Shown here: positions 44,725-55,042 of the stretch, piece after piece
Position numbering within the stretch: position 1 is the first letter of the stretch
How the letters are laid out: each line of letters opens with the position of its first letter
Origin: Harmothoe impar
Taxonomy: Eukaryota; Annelida; Polychaeta; Phyllodocida; Polynoidae
Reading direction: 5' to 3'
Assembly: GCA_947462335.1 (NCBI GenBank)
Contig: OX381717.1
Coordinates: 42,885,523-42,949,522 of the forward strand
DNA: 64,000 nt
Translations under genes and position numbers: made by a program
The notes under the pieces: model-generated
Database searches by the model: none
What the model saw: only the letters and a program-made list of their open reading frames with translations
Told to the model about the DNA's origin: nothing

Positions 44725-45956
44725 GTGTATAAGGGTGGTCTGTGGTAACCCCCCCCCCCCCCCCCCACCCCATACACCCTCTCCTTCCACCCTGACACAC
44801 TCCACCTCACACAGCCACACGCATCCACACAGGGAAGGTGTCGTGGAGCTATAGTTATTTCACCAGATACATTTATGACTTTCTGGAGAACCCCTATCGT
44901 GACACCGTAGTGCACTAAATCCTGTAGAAAGTGGATTTTGAGGAGCTCGGGCGTGCTGTCTTACAGTGTAAGAGTGAGTATTATATTTGAGTTTTTAGTC
45001 ATTTGATTAAAGCGACTTTGTGACCTGGATCCCTTAATTTCGGTGACTTTCCGACCTGGGCAGGGGACCCCTCTGCACCCTCTAGTTGGGTATTTATTGG
45101 AAATAGGCTAGTATCAAGGTAGTTCGCTAGAGATTCACGAAAAGCCATAATTAACAAAGCAAAATTTAAATAGATTCAGATATAGTTATTTTAGACATGA
45201 CTGTCTACCCGCTTTTGCAATGACACAGAAATCAGTTTGGATACAACTCCGCCTTACCACTGTGTTAATTGTTTGACCTTAGCCTATACTACAGGTAACA
45301 GGGGAGTCAGTGTCATTGGATTAGCCCTGGCTTGCCTAGTTGTAGCCATGCACGTTTTAACTTGTACGCACAAATATTGTGACAAAATTATTGACTTAGT
45401 TCTGTATACTATGGCGGAATTAGCACAGTGGCTTTTTGTTTGTCCTACCAGCAACTAGGTTGGTGGTGGTGGGTGTGTCCAGGGGGGGGGGGGGTCAAAC
45501 AAAGCTATGCATGCGGGTAGGTTTGGGTTATTTTAGAATTAAAGAAGAAATATTCAAGGCAGCAATAAAATTATGTAAATATATCTTCAGTAACGGTCTA
45601 TCCAGCTAAGTAAACCGCTTGCTTGGTTCAAATGTGCGGATATGCATAGAGAGAGAGGTGATGCAGGAGCGTTATCTGATAAAAAGGTCTTTATCTAACA
45701 AAAGAGTGCAATTTTGTCGAATCTCCTCTCCTGGCTTTAGGAGTGATATGTCGTTCTAGAGAATAATGCACCTTTGATTTCTGGATTCTGATATAACAGT
45801 CTTCATCTGACAAAACGATACCCTTTTTGTCAGATACTCTTTTGCCGTATTGTCAGAGAACGACCAACATCCGGGCTTTATCCATCAATGTTGCCACCGG
45901 CTCCAAAGCAGGAACATTATTTACATGGCAAGAGGCTTTATTTAACAAACACTGTA

Positions 45957-46184
45957 GGGTAGATTCACCTGGAGTCGGACACATGTACCTGAGACGGACT
46001 GTGAAATCTGAGGTTATTTATGTACCCTACTACATAATTCTAGTGTTTTTTTGGAAAAAATAACACTTGGACTTTATTATTGTTTACTAATGAAGGGCAT
46101 ACAATGTTTGAATAACCACAAAATTAGGTGTCTGTCTAAAGGTATGTGTCCGACTCCCGGGTCCGACTCAAGGTGAATCTACCC
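45957..46184. mobile_element. TIR MITE, copy 1
   Basis: The ends read TAGGGTAGATTCACCTGGAG and its complement, with further inverted GTCGGACACAT blocks. A second copy lies at 60873-61095 in an intron of the PANK-like gene. About 228 bp; non-coding. Confidence 0.85.
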
Positions 46185-46740
46185 TATATCTAATTTACAA
46201 ACAGTAGTTTGGCAAACATCAGCTAAAATTTACATCTCTGACTTTGATTGCTTTGTATCGAGCCCAAATGAAGGGAGAGATTCCACTATAGCGATTTCTT
46301 CTTGGATGAAGACTGTGCCGAGGCCTGATGAAAACTCGGAAGTATTTCTGATTTTCAATCCGGCCCTTGGCAGGGCTTCATCTGGGGCAAACGCAGCTAG
46401 GCCTACATCTGAATCCATTTTCAATCCTCACAAATATGGAGCAACTTTTGTGAATGCAATCAACTAATCAGGATGTTCATTTCATTGTAATGCATTAGTA
46501 GTAGTTAAACCACTGCAAGACCGCCAGCGATATTCGCACGAGCTCCTCGTGTGAATAACGTCCGCTATTCGCACGAGGAACGGCGAGAGAGGCGACATGG
46601 CGAGAGAGGCGACATACACGAGGGCATGGTGAGAGAGGCGACATGATGAGAGAGGCGACATGAGAGGCGACATGATGAGAGAGGCGACATGTACTAAGAT
46701 ATGATGTATATTTTTTCTATGCATATCATCAAGTCAATTT

Positions 46741-46815
46741 GTGGTACAGTGGTGAGCATGCTTGCCTTCAGTGCCCCAGGCCAGGGTTCAAATCCCAGTT
46801 GTGACTGCATTTTTT
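46741..46815 (+). repeat. tRNA-like sequence (SINE head) with T run
   Basis: Box-A-like TGGTACAGTGG and a canonical box B GGTTCAAATCC lie at tRNA spacing, followed by a run of seven T, a typical Pol III stop. The anticodon stem pairs poorly. It is likely a tRNA-derived SINE head inside the foldback element and not a working tRNA. Confidence 0.55.
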
Positions 46816-47043
46816 TGATGGACCGATATGACGATGAGAGAGGCGACATGACGATGAGAGAGGCGACGTGATGATGAGAGAGGCGACGTGACGACGAGAG
46901 AGGCGACATGACAAACATGACGTCATGCACCACATAACCCCCTCCTCCCCTTGTCATGTTTGGTCATGGTACATGGTACCCCCCCCCCCCCCCCCACTCA
47001 CTCCATTCAGAATGATATCATTTATTGACAGCCCCAGGTACAG

Positions 47044-47163
47044 GCTGTGTCTGTGACTGGGTGCCGTCTATGACCGGCTAGCAAGGAAGCATACACCTTT
47101 AACTATAGAACGGTACACCCGGTCATAGACAAACACATTGGCCCAAGTTCGTGAGACACAGCC
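47044..47163. mobile_element. short TIR element, related to 54645-54942
   Basis: Begins GGCTGTGTCTGTGACTGGGT and ends with ACATTGGCCCAAGTTCGTGA then GACACAGCC. The middle pair GTCTATGACCGG / CCGGTCATAGAC is inverted. Non-coding. Confidence 0.7.
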
Positions 47164-47699
47164 CTCAGTGGGCCTGGAGGGTAAAAGATAAAGACTGTGG
47201 GGGGGGAGGGCATGCACACTACTGAATATATATGGGTAAATGGGCCATATCTCAGTTAATGTAATATCTATACCGAGCATGCCCTTATCATAAGCTGAGT
47301 TTTTTTACTTTTAATTCAAATTTTTCTTGGCAAGTTTTCTTTGCAAATTATTTTCAATCCTCATGCAGGTCGCCTCTCTCGCCGGTTCCTCGTGCAGGTC
47401 GCCTCTCTCGCCGGTTCCTCGTGCAGGTCACCTCTCTCGCCGTCGCCTATCTTCCCGTTTCCTCGTGCGAATAAGGGCTCCTATACGCACGAGCTCCTCG
47501 TGCGTATAGCGGCCGTTATATGCACGAGCTCCTCGTGCGGATATCATCGGCCCTGCAAGACCCTTGTACTGAAGATGATGGCGACAGTCAAGGCTGATCT
47601 CAAGTTGCAGACAAGTGTGGTCAGCCCTGACCAAGCCATTATCCTCAGTACAGGGGACTAGGAGTGGTTTAAATAACTTATGCCACACACAATGATAAG

Positions 47700-48660
47700 T
47701 ATTTTTCTCCCCTTTTGTACGTCATAAACAGTAGGGCCATTTCTTTTGTTCTGCTGCCCAAGTGTGGTATAGATTAAAATATAGAACCCGCGGCTAGTAC
47801 GCGAGTCGGATCCCAAGTAGGGCTTGTAAAATCGGCCCAAAGTTGGGGTGTCACTTAGTTTTCATATGTACATTACAGAACTAAAATCAATTAGACATGT
47901 GTCAGATGCTTTTTGAAGCTTATAGGATTTGTCAAAGTGTGTCTGATAGGCGACTATCTTATATGCAAGAATTGACGGTATTGAATGGTACCATACCCAT
48001 GCACCTATCCATTGATTAGCCTACTGTTACAGAACTACATATCTAGTAAAGCCAAACAAAGTTTGTAAATGCTTCCATTATTCAGTATAACAAGACAAGA
48101 TATGTCCCATTGGATTATAATGGATAAGTGCCTCGTTTCATCTGTATTGCTGATATCAGGCTCAATGTCAAAGCTGCAATTTGTACAAAAATAAAAATAT
48201 TTATTCACACTGTAATCACAGTCTGGTAGTAGAACAAGTGCTGACAAGGATTTGGGGTCTGACCCCAAATTCTCAATTTCCATTCCTCTACTAATTGGTT
48301 ATTTAGGGGGCCTGTGTGACCATATCTTAAGTGATGTATTCAACCTTTGGGAAATTGAAATATTCAAGATGACCACCAGTTTTTCAATAACAGTATTCAA
48401 AAGTGCATTTCTACTTCTAATCTACTTAGAGACACGACTAAGGGGTCTAAGAGTAAATTGCTGTGATCAGGAAATCTAATCATGTCATGTATGGAACTAT
48501 GTTTAGTCAAAAACAGCACAGCAGGTTAATATATTGAGGTATAGATGGACAACCTTTGGTTGGATCTTGTTGCCACTATAGGGTGGGTTAGGGGTGGTTT
48601 GCCCTAGGAGTCTATAGCCTGATGTCCCCAAAACATGTATCCGCTTTAAACTGATCAATG
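47700..48660. other. intergenic, possible 5' region of the zinc-finger gene
   Basis: No gene is recognised. A 3' splice-site-like TCATTTCAG ends at about 48676, 24 bases before the zinc-finger ATG. The zinc-finger gene may therefore have a non-coding first exon somewhere upstream, which I cannot locate. Confidence 0.35.
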
Positions 48661-48699
48661 CACATTATCATTTCAGGTTGAGAGCACCAGCTAAGCAAA

Positions 48700-50505
48700 A
48701 TGAATGGACATTCTGATCTCACTCAACTGAAAGATGACTCCACTGATGACTGCGACCGTTGTGATTGTTCATCCGATGTAAAAGATGTCAAGCCATCTCT
48801 AATTTTTAGCCATCAAGGTGGACATTATAGGTGTTCACAATGCATAGAAGGATTTGATGAGGTGCAACATTTAGAAGAACATCTGATCTGTCATCTTGAT
48901 GAGACACACCGTCATTGTGTGACTTGTGTAAAAGGTTTTAGAACTGAAGGCAGTCTTGCTAAACACCTGTTAGAACACATCCAACACACACCTCCTAACA
49001 TAAGGTTTAGGAAGACTACACCAAACACTAGTCAGAATAGCAGGAAAAGAAGCTACCAAAATTCCACAGAAATACCTAAAAGGATGGTTTTGTCGGAAGA
49101 ACAGGCTTATTCATGTAATGTCTGCATGAAAGGTATTTCAACAAAAAGTGGTCTAAATCGGCATATGCTCCTGCATTCTGACAAGAAACCTTTCCGTTGC
49201 ACCAAGTGTAGTAAGTGTTTCAAGCGAGAAGATCAATTATGGGGCCATTTGAGGAGGATTAAAGGTCATAAGGCAGCTTACAAAGCATATATACATCACA
49301 AGGCAAATGAGACACACATATGTTCGTTTTGTGACCGGGTCTTTGAAAAAGGAAGTTTTCTAAAAAGACATATGACGGTGCACAGTGGAAAGTATCCACA
49401 CAGTTGTACCTTGTGTGAGGAGCGCTTTAGAATTAAGATTGATCTCGACAAACATATGCGATCGCATAGTGGATATTACCCATGCAAATGTGCCACTTGT
49501 GGAAGGGGATTCTCAAGTAAAGAAACACTCAGTAGTCATTTGCTCATACACAAGGGAGAAAAGCCATTTGAATGTAATATTTGTCAGGAGAGGTTCCGGC
49601 ATAAAAACCAACTAAAGGAACACATGGTCAAGCATACAGGAAAATGGGCACATCGATGTGATATATGTCAGAAGGGTTTTCATTCAGAGGCACGTTTAAA
49701 TCGACATATTGTATATCATTCTGAGGAAAGACCTTACACATGTAATGTATGTGGGAGTAATTTCCCTCATGAATATGCACTGAAGCGCCATATGACTGCT
49801 CATGAGGAGAGAGCTTACAAGTGCTCAGTGTGCGCTAAGTGTTTTGGTACAAAAGCAGTACTTGGACGGCATATGATGACACATACAGGAGAATACCCTT
49901 GCAAGTGTATAGTCTGCGGACAGGGTTTTACATGCCAGAAGAATCTCACAGTACACATGTATATACACACAGGAGAAAAACCTTACACATGTGATAAATG
50001 TGGGAAGAGTTTCAACAAGAAAGGTGAAGTCAAAAGACACATGGAGAGTGAACATACTGAAAATGGAAGGAAAACATACAAATGTGACTTATGTGAGAAA
50101 AGCTATGTTAACAAAACTATACTCAGTAAGCATACGCAAACGCATAGTGAGGAACGTCAATACAAATGTAGCATATGTCCAAAGCTCCTCAAAACCAAAT
50201 CTACTCTTGTTTCACATATACGTTTACATACAGGGGAATGGCGATTTAGATGTGACATTTGTGGACAAGGATTTGCTCATAAGTATGCGTTGACGGCCCA
50301 CAGTAACATTCATTCTGGTTTAAAACCCTATAAATGTGAGGAATGCTCTAAATGTTTCGCTCGACATAGTAATCTATATATTCACAAGAAAACGCATACT
50401 GATGACCCTTCCATATGTGGTATATGTGGGAAGATGTACAAGAACAAATACAATCTCTCTCTACATATCTCTGTTAAACATTCCAACAAAGAACTGCAGA
50501 ACTGA
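48700..50505 (+). CDS. C2H2 zinc-finger protein, 18 fingers
   Basis: 601 residues, single uninterrupted coding exon. A short acidic start (MNGHSDLTQLKDDSTDDCDR) contains no KRAB, BTB or ZAD domain that I recognise. Two fingers come first (about 44-67 and 72-95), then a basic linker, then sixteen closely spaced C2H2 fingers to the C-terminus. Some linkers match the DNA-binding type TGEKPY. Others are changed (SDKKPF, SEERPY, TGEWRF), as is common in fast-evolving clusters. Finger 4 has a long His spacing. It probably binds DNA in the nucleus; the target and orthologue are unknown. AATAAA at 50765 follows 260 bases after the stop. A degraded relative lies at the window's right edge. Confidence 0.93.
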   Translation: MNGHSDLTQLKDDSTDDCDRCDCSSDVKDVKPSLIFSHQGGHYRCSQCIEGFDEVQHLEEHLICHLDETHRHCVTCVKGFRTEGSLAKHLLEHIQHTPPNIRFRKTTPNTSQNSRKRSYQNSTEIPKRMVLSEEQAYSCNVCMKGISTKSGLNRHMLLHSDKKPFRCTKCSKCFKREDQLWGHLRRIKGHKAAYKAYIHHKANETHICSFCDRVFEKGSFLKRHMTVHSGKYPHSCTLCEERFRIKIDLDKHMRSHSGYYPCKCATCGRGFSSKETLSSHLLIHKGEKPFECNICQERFRHKNQLKEHMVKHTGKWAHRCDICQKGFHSEARLNRHIVYHSEERPYTCNVCGSNFPHEYALKRHMTAHEERAYKCSVCAKCFGTKAVLGRHMMTHTGEYPCKCIVCGQGFTCQKNLTVHMYIHTGEKPYTCDKCGKSFNKKGEVKRHMESEHTENGRKTYKCDLCEKSYVNKTILSKHTQTHSEERQYKCSICPKLLKTKSTLVSHIRLHTGEWRFRCDICGQGFAHKYALTAHSNIHSGLKPYKCEECSKCFARHSNLYIHKKTHTDDPSICGICGKMYKNKYNLSLHISVKHSNKELQN

Positions 50506-50764
50506 AATCTGTGAAGTAAATGTCCCAACATAGGGAGTAAGTAATAACTGAAATTCCACATTCCTTCTCACAGCAGCAAGTAATTTTACCTTTACATCTA
50601 GTTTATTAAATGATTTGAATTAACAAAAGTTTTTGGTGCAAAAACATCTCATGGTTTTCATGGAAAACAAAAGATGTGGTTTATAGCTCTAAACATTGAA
50701 TTATGTGGGAGATATGTGTGAAATGGGAAATTGTAAAGTGTTGACTGCTTTGACGACGCTTTGA

Positions 50765-50770
50765 AAATAA
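50765..50770 (+). other. AATAAA polyadenylation signal, zinc-finger gene
   Basis: The first AATAAA after the zinc-finger stop codon; a second lies near 50850. Confidence 0.5.
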
Positions 50771-51546
50771 AAGCAATATAACAAAATGAATTGTACTCAC
50801 ATAAATGTCAGTTATTATAGGGTAACAATTGTCTACTCATTATCATTGAAATAAACTCATCCTGCTGCTAATTGTATCGTGAAAATGACCACTTGAAAAG
50901 TCTTGTTTTTTCATGGTAATGTAGGGTAATGCAGTTCTCTGACGTACACTATAAACTAAACGATCCATTGTTTTGTCTAAAGGATGAACCTTTTACCTCA
51001 TATATCAACCTGAGCACACTCTGTACTGATAAAGCAGAGGAAATAAGAAGTACCATAAGAACATAGTAGCATACAAGCTGCACCCTGAATTTGGGCCAAA
51101 CCTATAAGTGTACACTGGTGATCTGCCTGGCTTACCCAGTAAACACACTTACGTTATTCAACGTTCTATGAACGTCATTTCTATGTCTGAATCACGTAAA
51201 TAAACTACGTTAAAATAAGGTCCAATTGTAAGGGTTCTTTTACGTTATTGAACCTAAATGAACGTTAATTAACATATATATACGTTATATAAACATTATT
51301 TCCAGGTTTATTTATGTAAATTACGTAAATCTAACCTAGCATAAATAATTCAGAACCCAAAGAACATCATGTAAACACTATTAGTTTCATGCCAATATAA
51401 TCTTGGATAGTTTGTTTTTTTTCAAAAACGTAGATATAAAAAATTGTAGCTCTATTTTTAAAATGCCATTATTTAATTCACAATTGCTCTTATTTTATAC
51501 TTATGCATGGCTCTCATGTACATTAGTAGAGATGTTGCCATCTCTG

Positions 51547-51611
51547 AGAAGGGAACCCCAGACCCTTGGATATGAATGCCATTGCTCTAGCTACTGACCT
51601 AACCGGGCTTG
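51547..51611 (-). repeat. tRNA-like sequence inside the TIR element
   Basis: On the minus strand, CCCGGTTAGGTCAGTAGCTA then GAGC resembles a tRNA 5' half with box A. CTGGGGTTCCC takes the place of box B but lacks the conserved GTTCRA. It is a degenerate tRNA-derived segment. Confidence 0.4.
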
Positions 51612-52023
51612 TGTGTGTTGTCAATGTACATGGGACCTTTTGCAATAGTTCTAACACACGAGTATGTGTCAATAGGGACCTTTAGCAAACCCGACGTAGC
51701 TCATTAAACGCAGACGTAGTAGTGCTAAAGGGATGGGCTACGTGTTATGGGCTATGTTACATCTATGTTTTATGAGCTATGTGGGGTATGCTAAAGGTCC
51801 CTAATATAGGTACCTCATCAGCCATTATATAGAGACAGGTTTCTGCCATTATGGTAGATAGGAGGTTTGGACATGATCAGCTGCTTAACATCTGCATGGA
51901 GCATGTTACAATGCTGAGGCAATGTCAATGGATACATCTGCATTGGGTTTTCTAGATGTCCATAAATTGATAGGCCCTCTGAAGACTGGCCTTCAATATT
52001 GCTGCCTTGACCATGTACACTCA

Positions 52024-52096
52024 CAGGCCCAGTTAGCTCAGTCGGTAGAGCAATAGACTTCAAATCCAAAGGTCAGGGGTTCTCCCCTGGGAGCAG
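52024..52096 (+). repeat. tRNA-like sequence inside the TIR element
   Basis: GCCCAGTTAGCTCAGTCGGT is a textbook acceptor start and box A/D arm. The anticodon loop would be CTTCAAA, but its stem has mismatches. Box B (GGGGTTCTCCCCTG) is altered. It is a tRNA pseudogene or SINE head and probably not functional. Confidence 0.5.
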
Positions 52097-52959
52097 GCAG
52101 CACTGACAAAGTAAAATGCAGAATATCTTTGCATTTTTAGATAGAAATGTAGATATCATAATGACTTGTGGTTTCGAATCCTGTAACCAGCAACTCATTT
52201 TTTCTGGTTGGGGGCATGCACATGTCTTATTGAGTAAGCTAATGTGTACATGTCTATTTGGTATAGAAGTAGTAAAGTGCCCTTTAATACAAATGTGCCA
52301 CTGTATGTCCCTGGGTATCTCTGTGTCCATTTCTCTCCATCTGCCTCACCAGATAAATCATTAAGATCAGATCTCTACTACATGACATATAAAACGTTTT
52401 TGAGATGAAAAAAGATTGCTGGTCACAGGATTCGAACCCACGTGGTGACATTTACATAACATTATCAAATGTGGAAATAACGTTCAATGGCCCTAGAAAA
52501 AACGTTCCCTTGACGTATATATACGTTAAATAACGTTTAATAATGTTCAATAACGTAAAGCAACCCTTACATTTGGACGTTTATTTCACGTAGTGAAATA
52601 ACGTTTAAATAACGTAGGGTTTACTGGGTATACACAACATTTTACATTATGTACAACAATATCATTAAAGATGCAGGGGGTAAGTTGAGTTAATTTTGTT
52701 TATTTAGAGCTTTGATCAGGCCAACAGGTTATATTATTCTCAATAGGGTATTGAAAATGCTATGACTGAGATCAAAAGAAATACTATCAGGCACTAGCAT
52801 GATACTGGCATCACCATGTGTTACTCTGGTATCAATTGTACCCCACTGGTCACCAGCAACCAGCCCACCCAAATCTCATGTCCGAGATTAGGATACAAAC
52901 ATGGTGTAAGTATTGTGAGTGGGTCATAGCTAGACATTCCTTATGTCACCTGTCCATTA

Positions 52960-53030
52960 TAGTGTAGTGCTTAGCACTGTGGCTTTGTGACATAAGGTGC
53001 AGGGGTTCTAATCCCACCCAAGCCATAATA
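52960..53030 (+). repeat. tRNA-like sequence
   Basis: TAGTGTAGTGCTTAGCA resembles a D arm and GGGGTTCTAATCCC a T arm with box B, at tRNA spacing. The anticodon stem is weak. Probably a SINE head. Confidence 0.45.
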
Positions 53031-53139
53031 AACGTACATATATTTATAACCTTTCTTATTCATGAGTGATTTTTCCTGTACCTATTCTCATCTAATAGTA
53101 GGGGTTCAGGTTCCAGTGAATACTATATTTAATATTATT

Positions 53140-53320
53140 ATACGATATGGGCGCACACCGACCATTTTAGGTGATATTCGCGTTCTGATATTCCTGCATA
53201 GCGCACACTTGGGAGGGTGAAATCGTTCTGATATTCTGGATATCAGAACGATTCTGAATGGGGAATTCAGAATCGTTCTTATATTCTGATTATCAGAACG
53301 ATTCTGAATGGGAATTTCGT
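53140..53320. repeat. cluster of hairpins around ATATCAGAACGATTCTGAAT
   Basis: The motif ATCAGAACGATTCTGAAT appears twice and its complement once, giving overlapping hairpins between about 53215 and 53320. Weak homology with the flank of the palindrome at 53983-54097 (ACGATAT/ATATCGT, GGTGATATTC) suggests outer arms of one larger foldback spanning about 53130-54110. Confidence 0.6.
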
Positions 53321-53339
53321 CTGCCATAAAATCCGAGGT

Positions 53340-53445
53340 TTTATGGAGACTCGAACACGCTACATCAAGACTTGAAGTCCGATGTGCTAACCACCACGCC
53401 GTGAAGGCGCTGGTAGAGGTGGGTGGCGAAACAAGGAGTCTACAG
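53340..53445 (-). repeat. tRNA-like sequence
   Basis: On the minus strand, GGCGTGGTGGTTAGCAC looks like a D arm with box A and GTGTTCGAGTCTCC like a T arm with box B. The loop TTCAAG sits between. Probably a tRNA-derived SINE head. Confidence 0.5.
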
Positions 53446-53639
53446 GCGGATTTCCAGCCCTGTAGGACCATTATTTACCGAGTTACAGAAGAAAAGGCAT
53501 TTTTTGGTCTAGTTTCTTTGAAAATCCAAATTTTTTTCTAATTTCTTTTTTACTATAAAGGTAGAAGTTGGACTTTACTTAGCCTTTCGTTAAAATAATT
53601 CTAGGGATTTTTTTTCACATAGAAATAGGCATTTTGAAA

Positions 53640-53735
53640 AAGGTTCGTTTCCACCCAGGATCGATCCGGGTACCCTTGGTGTGTGAGGCGGCGACGCTAG
53701 CTGCCATGCCTATCCGGCTGTGGTGAATGCGGAGG
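53640..53735 (-). repeat. tRNA-like sequence
   Basis: On the minus strand, GCCGGATAGGCATGGCAGCT and CCCGGATCGATCCTGGGTGG are in tRNA order and spacing, the latter with a well-conserved box B. The anticodon arm is not clear. Likely a tRNA-derived repeat. Confidence 0.45.
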
Positions 53736-53982
53736 GAAACGCTGGTTAGTATATAACATAGCCCCAAGCTGGCCCCCTCACAAATTCTATGTTGGACTCA
53801 GTGTTGGAGATTGAGCGCATGACGTCACCAGGCAGCGAGCAGGGTTGGTGGGATATCAAAACAACATGGCGCTACTGGCGTACGAGTGATATTCAGTCAA
53901 TAATCCTTCAAAATGGCGAAATTAGGACGTTTTAAAGGTAAATAAGGACATATTAATCGGAATATCGTATAATAAACCTAAT

Positions 53983-54097
53983 AATATATGAATATCACCG
54001 AACTTAGGGTGTGTATTCATGAATAACGACCTCGGTGCTACGCACCTCGGTCATTATTCAAGAATACACACCCTGCGTTCGGTGATATTCATACATT
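53983..54097. repeat. long palindrome, about 56-bp arms
   Basis: The arms AATATATGAATATCACCGAA and its partner pair with about six mismatches. They meet at the tip ACCTCGGTGCTACGCACCTC. The same tip pattern (CTCGG, 2-3 bases, CTACG, 2-3 bases, CTCG) occurs in the palindrome at 40173-40345, although the arm sequences differ. Confidence 0.88.
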
Positions 54098-54644
54098 ATT
54101 GGTTAAATATACAAATTCTGGGGCACCATGAGTGACCTCCCGGTATTGTTTTTTCCCCCTATTCAATGGAAACATGCTATAAATTTATCTAGTTACACGT
54201 CATCATCTCTGTTTCTCTCTGCCTCTCTCTTTGTGGGGCTCTGTGCTTCAATAGAAACGAATTGCTGTTTACGGGAGGATTCAAACCCACATGATAATAT
54301 TTACCTATTACCGTCTCTAAAATTAAACTACGTAGGTGTGTTTACTGGGCCCACTATGCTATTAATGGAATTAGCACATTTTCAATTATTTTCATATATG
54401 ACATACTTCTTTGCTTTGTTAGGGTTTGAATTCAGGATTCTACCTCTGAGTTATTTGCCATCTCCCCATAAGGGGTCCGTTTTGCACCGGTCTCCTCTAA
54501 AATTTAAAAAGAAATCAACTTCAACCTCAACCTTACTTTGCAGTGGTACTCAATTCTCCACCAGTACAGGATAAAGGATGGTTAGGAGAAAGAGGGACTT
54601 GAGCGCCTGGAAAAATCATACATCATAACTTACTTTAACGTTTC

Positions 54645-54942
54645 ATGTGAATGTCTTTGACCGGGTGCCAGCTTTGACCAGGTGCCAGCTTTGACCAAGT
54701 GTCAGCTTTGACTGGCCACCATAAAAAAAAAAGAATTAAAAAAGAAAAAAATCCTTTTTTGATATGTAAGGGATAAGATAAAGAAAATGGTGGTGGTTAT
54801 ATCTATATATATCTTCACCTGCTCTAAATAAACCTTTTTTCTGTCAGGAGGTCAAAGCTGGCACCCAGTCAAAGATGTCACCGTTCAAAGCTACACCTGG
54901 TCAAAGATGATCACATTGGCCCGAAGTGGTGAGACACAGCCA
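54645..54942. mobile_element. TIR element with GGTGCCAGCTTTGACCA array
   Basis: Three tandem copies of GGTGCCAGCTTTGACCA-like units occur at the left end. Inverted copies (GTCAAAGCTGGCACC, GGTCAAAGATG) occur on the right, which ends ACATTGGCCCGAAGTGGTGA then GACACAGCC. Shares its right end with 47044-47163. Non-coding, just upstream of the PANK-like gene. Confidence 0.78.
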
Positions 54943-55042
54943 CATGGTGTTGTGGTTTCTGCAGCCCCCTCCAGCCTCCACTAGCTGATAGGGAGGTGTG
55001 CTGTCAAGTTACATAGTCCACTGTGTGGACGTTCAAAATACG

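Larger units (their letters stand above)
46522..47552. mobile_element. 1-kb foldback element with 9-bp target duplication
   Basis: CTGCAAGAC is found immediately outside both ends (46513-46521 and 47553-47561). The terminal inverted repeats contain GATAT-CGCACGAG. The left half carries an array of GATGAGAGAGGCGACATGAC units. The right half carries the inverse (GTCGCCTCTCTCGCCG). Several copies of the hairpin GCACGAG-CTC-CTCGTGC lie near both ends. A tRNA-like sequence is embedded at 46741. The 9-bp duplication fits Mutator-like transposition; no transposase is present. Confidence 0.85.
51135..52628. mobile_element. 1.5-kb TIR element rich in ACGTTATT motifs
   Basis: Ends CCCAGTAAACACACTTACGT and its inverted partner near 52628, flanked by TA. 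Both subterminal regions repeat ACGTTATT/AACGT many times. The interior holds two tRNA-like sequences pointing outwards from the middle (51547-51611 minus, 52024-52096 plus) and a box-B-like GGATTCGAACCC near 52430. Related ends occur near 40850 and 54340, so the family has several copies here. No transposase frame is seen. Confidence 0.75.

Noticed and set aside
52024..52096. A functional tRNA gene
   Set aside because: The D arm is good but the anticodon stem has mismatches and box B is altered. It also lies within a transposable element.
54128..54574. 148-codon plus-strand frame
   Set aside because: Low-complexity start and end. It overlaps a region with a box-B-like GGATTCAAACCC and an ACTGGG element end, so it is repeat-derived.
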